Assembly: GCA_021442155.1 (NCBI GenBank)
Contig: JAKCPB010001413.1
Location: forward strand, 109,176 to 173,175
Direction: 5' to 3'
From: Cymbidium sinense
Taxonomy: Eukaryota > Streptophyta > Magnoliopsida > Asparagales > Orchidaceae
Length of the DNA stretch: 64,000 nt
Part shown: piece after piece, positions 58,396 to 64,000 of the stretch
How positions within the stretch are numbered: the stretch's first letter is position 1
Layout of the letters: each line of letters starts with the position of its first letter
The notes under the pieces: generated by a model
The model's database searches: none
Told to the model about the DNA's origin: nothing
The model's input: the letters and a program-made list of their open reading frames with translations, nothing else
Program-made: the position numbers and the translations under genes

Positions 58396-60690
58396 TAAAC
58401 TTATTGGTTCCTTTAATGTTTTTTTTAGAAAAACCTTAAACCCTAAACCCTAAACACTATATCCTAAACCCTAAACCTAAAACTAACCCTAAATAACTAA
58501 ACCTACAACCTAAACCTAAATCAAAACCTTTTAAACTAAACTAAACTAAACTAACCTAAACTATAATAGCAAACTATAAACCTAATCATTAAACTAAACT
58601 AACCCTAACCCTAACTCCAACTAAGCCTAAAGTTCTAAAGTTTTAACCCTAAAACTATAAACTATAAACCCTAAACAACACTAAACTATAAAACCTTAAA
58701 CCCTAAAGCAAAACTATAACTTAAACTTAAAACTCTAAACCCTAACTCCTAAACCTAAAACCTAAACACTAAAGTTTAAAATACTAAACCTAAAACTTAA
58801 AACTTAACCTAAACTAAACCTAAAACAAACTAATCATTTAAACCTAAACTCTAAAACCTAAACTAAAACCTAAAACTAAACTCCTAAATCAACCTAAAAC
58901 ATGCACCCTAAATCCTAAACCATAAAACTTATAACCCTAGAGCCTAAACCCTAAACCCCAAACCCAAAACCCTAAACTCTAAACCATTAAACCCTAAACC
59001 ATAAACCTTAAACCCTAAAAAGCTAAAAACCTAAACCTAAACTAAATAAAACCTAAAAATAAAATAAATTAAAAAAACCTAAACCTATATAAAATAGAAA
59101 CCTAAACTAAAACCTAAACATAAACCTAAACCTAAAAAATAAAATAAAATATTAAATAAAAACTAAATGAAAATAAAATAATAAACTAAACTAAACTAAA
59201 ATAAAAATAAACCTAAAAAATAAAAAAAACATAAATAAAATAAAGATTAAAACATAAAATAAAACTAAATAAACATAAAATAAAAACTAAATTAAAACAT
59301 AAACCTAAAAGATAAACCCAAAAATAAAACCTAAAAATAATTAAAGAATTAAACCTAAACACTAAACTAAAAAAAACCTAAACCTAAAATAAACATAAGA
59401 AAATAAAGAAAAGAAAATAAACATAAACCTAAATAAAATAAACAAACTAAATAAATAAACTCAAATCAAAAGTTTAAACTAAAACTAAACCCTAAACCTA
59501 AAAAACTCTAAACCCTAAACCCTAAACCTAAAACTAAATAAATAACCTAAACTTATTGGTTCTTTATTTAGAAAACCTTAAACTCTAAACCCTAAACACT
59601 ATATCCTAAACCCTAAACCCTAAACTAACCTAAATACCTAAACTAAACCCTAAATTCAAACCCTAAAAAAAATTTTACCTTAAACTATAAACCTAAACCT
59701 AAAATAGCCTAAAACTATAAACCTAAAACTAAACTATAAACCCTCATTAAACCTAAACCTTAAACCCTAACGCTAACTCTAACCTTAAACCTAAAGTCTG
59801 CTAACTAAACTATAAACTATAAACTCTAAATAAATACTAAACTATAAACCTAAACTATCTTAAACCCTAAAGTTAAAACTATAAACTCTAAACTTATCTA
59901 AATTTAAACTTGCTAACCTAAATTCTAAACCACAAAAACCTTAAACACTAAAGCCTAAACAATAAACCCAAACCTTAAAACTACCCTAAACTCCTAAACC
60001 TAAAAATCCTAAACTCAAACATACACTCTAAACCTAAACTAAAACCTAAACCCAAAATGCAAACCAAAACCCTAAACCTCAACCTAAACATGCACCCTAA
60101 ATCTAAACCATAAAACTTATAACCCTAGAGCCTAAACCCCTAAACCCAAACCCAAACCCTAAACTCTAAACCATTAAACCCTAAACCATAAACCTTAAAC
60201 CTTAGAAACCTAAAAACCTAAACATAAACTAAATAAAACCTAAAAATAAAATAAATTAAAAAAAACCTAAAAATAAAATAAATTAAAAAAACCTAAACCT
60301 ATAAAAAATAAAAACCTAAACTAAAAACAAAAGTAAAACATAAACCTAAACATAAAAATAAAATAAAATATTAAATAAAAACTAAATTAAATTAAGATAA
60401 CCTAAAACTAAACTAAACTAAAAATAAAATAAACCTAAAAAATAAAAAAACATAAATAAAATAAAGATTAAACATAAAAAAACTAAATAAACACAAAATA
60501 AAACTAAATAAAAAACATAAACCTAAAAGATAAACCCAAAATAAAACCTAAAATAATTAAAGAATTAAACCTAAACACTAAACTAAAAAAAAACCTAAAC
60601 CTAAAATAAAACATAAGAAAATAAAGAAAGAAAAATAAACATAAACCTAAATATAACTAAACTTAAATAAATAAAACTCAAATCATAAAG
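58396..60690. repeat. Recent tandem duplication of a satellite unit of about 1.15-1.19 kb
   Basis: Both halves begin with an unusual boundary motif, ACTTATTGGTTC-CTTTA (about 58,402 and 59,551). Both contain AACACTATATCCTAAACCC (58,453 and 59,597), CATGCACCCTAAAT (about 58,900 and 60,086) and ATAACCCTAGAGCCTAAACC (58,931 and 60,118), and both end with ACTCAAATCA (about 59,460 and 60,676). The gap between matching points grows from 1,144 to about 1,216, so the second half has small insertions. These two copies are visibly more alike than other units. Confidence 0.85.
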
Positions 60691-61052
60691 CCTAAACCCA
60701 AACCTTAAAACCCTAAACCCTAAAACCCTAAACCCTAAACCCTAAAACCCTAAACCATAAACCTAAACCTAAACCTAAAACATAAAACCCAAAGCTAAAC
60801 CTAAATCCTAACCTTAAACGCCAAAAACCCTAAACCCTAATCCCTAAACACTAAACTAGAAACCCTAAACATTAAACCTTAAAACCTAAAACCTAAAACC
60901 TAAACCTAAACTAAATAAAACCAAAAAATAAAAAAAATAAAAACATAAACCTAAATAAAATAAAATAATAAAATAAAATAAAACCTAAATTAAACCTAAA
61001 CCTAAACATAAAACAAAAAAAACTAAACTAAATAAAATAATAAAATAAACAA
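60690..61052. repeat. Last satellite stretch before the LINE
   Basis: CCCTAAA tract (60,695-60,900) and a short A-rich block (60,900-61,050). It ends at AATAAACAAAACC, where LINE coding sequence begins. Confidence 0.85.
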
Positions 61053-63065
61053 AACCATCTTAGCTTTGTTGATGATTTCATTATCTTCGAATCTGCCCTT
61101 CAACATGTTAAAACCATTAAGAACCTTCTAAATGATTTTGGTAAAGTTAGTGGTCTTTTATTAATGAAGGAAAATGCTATTTTATTCCTTCAACTAAGAT
61201 TCCTCCTAATAGAATTAACCAAATATCCGTAATTACTAATTTTAAGCAAAATCAACTCCTCTTAATTACCTTGAGCGCTTTAAAGGCCAAAAAAGATCTC
61301 ACCTTTTGATGATCTAATTCAAAAAAATTTCTAACAAAATTTTGGTTTGGGAATTTCATTTACTCTTCTCGTGGTAGGCTTACCTTGATCAAGAGCACTC
61401 TAAATTCCATGCCTATATACCTTCTTCAAACCATTGTGCCTACCACTCTACCATAAAATTGAATTGAGCCTCTTAAACAAATTGGGAACCAATACATCCT
61501 ATAAAAGAATGCACCGGTCATCTTGGTCTAAAAGTTGTGGTACTCTTGAAGAGGGAGGTCCTGGGATGTAAATCCATCAAAGAAGTTATCAATGCCTTCT
61601 CCTACAAACTTTGGTGGAATTTTAGGAGCAAAAATAGTCTTTGGGTAATTTCATGACTTCTAAATATTACCGTGGGTAAACATCCTCTCATTTGTCCCTT
61701 TAAATCGGTGATTCTCCGTATGGAGAAGACTTTGTTCTATCAAATGGGATGTAATCCTTAATTTTTTGGGGCATAAACTCGGCAATTCCTTCTTTTGGCA
61801 AGACAACCTGAGTGGTTGTGGATCCATTGATGACTTACTCTACACTCACTCCACTTTCGCTATTAGAGTTAATTCATTCTGGCAAAACCACAAGTGGAAC
61901 ACTAATAAGATTATTGATTCTATTCCTTCCACTTTCTTAAATATGATTACTAATATTCCCATCACTCCTAACAATCATGATCGATTATCTTTATCTCATA
62001 ATGGGGATTTCAACCTTAAAAATGTGTGGCTTCACACTAAAGACACTCGTGATTCTTCTATTGTGTTCTCCAAAATTTGGAATAAGAATATCCCCTTCTT
62101 ACTCTATTCTAACTTGGCGTATCCTAAAAAACTTTATTTCTCTTGACTCTTTGTTGTGGGGTAAAGGGTTTTATTTACCCTCTAAATGTCAATGTTGTTC
62201 TCATATTGAGAATGTCAACCATGTTTTTGTTAATGGGGCTATTGCCTCTAAAATTTGGATTTGGTATGACGATCTATTCAACATCACAATTTTAATTGTT
62301 CTTTTCCTTTATATCAACTTCTTGAAGTTTACTTTGACAATGCAACTAAAGGTCATATTAAAATCATAATCGCCATTACTCTTATTTGGTTCATATGGAA
62401 GGACCAAAATGAATCTAAACATCCTGGGATTCGTATGAATCACATGAGGATTATTGCTAGAACTAAAACAAAAAATTTGTGACTTTTAAAAGCCAATTTA
62501 ATTCATCACAAACATTTTAAAGGTCAGAATCAGTAATAAACGGGCCTCAACCTTCCGCACACCTACTATCAAAATGATAGAATGGTTTTTGGAAAACCTC
62601 TTGATCATATTATTAAAATTAATCGATGGCTCCTCTCATAATGGCTCTAGTTGTGGAGGCATTTTCGTGGATTCTAAGGGTATAGTCCTATGTGCATTTG
62701 CTTATCCCCTTATTTCCAAAGATCGTCCCTTATACCGAGCTTATGGCCCACAAAGCTCTAGAAATTTGTCTTCAAAATGGTCGGCTCAATATTTGATAGA
62801 GGTGGATGCTCTTCTACCGATTGACCTTTGACTTCTACCAATATGAGCAACACTTGTCCTACCCCTCAAGCAAACTAGGGCTCTTCTCTCTCAACTGAAT
62901 TTTACCATCACTCATGTTTGTGAAGGTAACGCCTGTGCTAATTACCTTGCAAATCTGGGTGCGAGATTAGACAGTATCATCTTCTTTGATCAATTTACAT
63001 TACCCAAATACTTGCGTGGTCTGGTTAACTTGGACAATTCTAGGCTTCCTTACCTCAGAATCTAA
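61053..63065 (+). pseudogene. 5'-truncated plant LINE ORF2 (RT C-terminal part, zf-RVT and RNase H)
   Basis: The element enters inside the RT domain: SFVDD at 61,062-61,076 replaces the usual FADD catalytic motif and is followed by LLNDFGKVSGLLL. A frameshift later, LFSRGRLTLIKSTLNSMPIY (about 61,360-61,420) and LQTIVP match the conserved plant LINE thumb. KLGNSFFWQDN (about 61,775), FNLKNVW and IWNKNIPF belong to the region before zf-RVT. KCQCCSHIENVNHVF (62,181-62,225) is the zinc-finger region, with its final Cys lost. KLIDGSSHNGSSCGGIFVDS (62,616-62,675) starts RNase H, and FTITHVCEGNACANYLANLG to LPYLRI at the stop (63,063-63,065) ends the protein. Endonuclease and the RT fingers are missing. 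Several frameshifts make it non-functional. Confidence 0.9.
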
Positions 63066-64000
63066 TTCTCCTCTTCGCCTCCCTTTTTTCTGGTTTTCTA
63101 TTTCCTTATGTTCTTTATGGATACTCCTCATAGATACCATTGCTGTCATGTGCTCTTTGCCATAACTTGCGCTTTATTCCTTCTCCTTTAGTTGGAAGAA
63201 TTCTTTTTGAAATTTACAATATTATGGGGCGTTGAACTATATGCACATCAATATCTTGAATTGGAACCCAGTTGAGCCTTGTGTTACTGTTATCGGTTTT
63301 ATAATCCCACTTGGGACTTTAATTTCATTGATACATTCATTTCTAAACCCGAGAGAATTAACCATCATGGAGGAAGTTATCTATTTTGATGGGCTTAGAT
63401 TTTAGTACTAACTTCTTTAACCGCTTTTTCTCTCGACAATATTGGAGCATTGCTACTACCTATGTTGCTTCTAGGCAATGGATTAGTGTGCATCATGTCT
63501 TGTTTTATTTTGATGATTATAGTATTTCTTTGGTCGATGCTTACATTCCTTGGGACTCTTTCCTCCTTAAAGGCCTAATTCATAAAGGTTTTAATACTTA
63601 TGTCAAAGGATTTTGGTTGTGTTTCAGACTTCAGATGGCCGCTATCCTTGCTTATATAATGCTTAACCTCGATGCTTTCCCCGCAAGGAAGAAATTGTAA
63701 TACCCGGTCTCTTTTAATGGTTATTTTGGTCCAAAGCCTTGTCTTGGAATGGATTGGGCTTAATTACTTTTGGGTTTTGAGGTTTCTGCCATGGTTGTTT
63801 GTTGATTTGTTTGTTGATTTGGTTTTAATCACTTTGTTGGCCGCGCAGATTTTTTCTCGCTTCTCCCAGTTTTCCTCTTGTTGGTTTTTGCCATCTTGCC
63901 TGCTACTGTCTTTGCAAGTTCTGGTTTTGGACCTTTATTATCCTAAAATTCCTGCTTGGTAATGATGTCTTCTTATATCCCCTACAGGAATGGATTTTAT
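63066..64000 (+). other. Sequence downstream of the LINE with unassigned open stretches
   Basis: Two + strand open stretches are present: 63,386-63,700 (104 codons, aromatic-rich, ending DAFPARKKL) and 63,672-63,962 (96 codons, very hydrophobic, with LFVDLFVDLVLI). No known domain was recognised. They follow the LINE stop with no satellite between, and the DNA is T-rich on this strand with pyrimidine-rich patches, as at the 3' end of some plant LINEs. No poly(A) tail or target-site duplication appears before the window ends. They may be a LINE 3' tail, part of another element, or chance frames. The CDS call is withheld. Confidence 0.4.

Noticed and set aside
12383..61052. A true chromosome-end telomere
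   Set aside because: CCCTAAA units are heavily mutated, interrupted by A-rich blocks and gene fragments, and retroelements flank the array on both sides. It is interstitial or subtelomere-like DNA.

Overview
The window is nuclear DNA of a land plant, almost certainly an angiosperm. It has thousands of degenerate Arabidopsis-type telomere words (CCCTAAA on the + strand), plant Ty3/gypsy retroelement remnants, a plant-type LINE whose C-terminus is an RNase H domain, and fragments of the 3' end of a plant glycine-rich RNA-binding protein (GRP) gene. There is no intact host gene; every coding trace is a decayed repeat. The species cannot be named from the sequence.

Layout. (1) 1-12,382: a decayed Ty3/gypsy block. 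Its pol runs on the minus strand (protease, RT, RNase H; integrase deleted), followed by a long AT-rich non-coding part with internal tandem repeats and a (TA)42 microsatellite. A separate gag fragment, also minus strand, ends exactly where the satellite begins. (2) 12,383-20,800: first satellite domain. (3) 20,800-32,395: a short unique segment, an AT-rich repeat of about 280-315 bp, and a second collinear copy of the Ty3 block. This copy keeps integrase but has lost protease. (4) 32,395-61,052: second satellite domain. (5) 61,053-64,000: a 5'-truncated plant LINE on the + strand with unassigned sequence behind it.

The central observation is the satellite, about 37 kb in two domains. It is not simple telomere DNA. 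It alternates (a) degenerate CCCTAAA tracts of about 0.15-1 kb, (b) blocks of about 0.7-1.3 kb made almost only of CCTAAA, CTAAA and AATAAA words, whose order of rare landmark words recurs from block to block, and (c) in eight places, a segment of up to about 0.5 kb from the end of a GRP gene (end of the RRM, glycine-rich tail, stop codon and 3'UTR). A boundary motif like CCTACCGGTTTACTTAATTT closes most A-rich blocks just before a CCCTAAA tract. Neighbouring GRP segments are usually about 1.9-2.8 kb apart, so the whole behaves as a higher-order composite repeat. The + strand is almost free of G through these domains.

Nothing works together here as a pathway. The structure records telomere-like DNA, a captured gene 3' end and retroelements being amplified together. 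Some GRP copies look as if short telomere-like words have overwritten unique sequence. That may be real mutation or a long-read consensus artefact, and it needs raw reads to settle.
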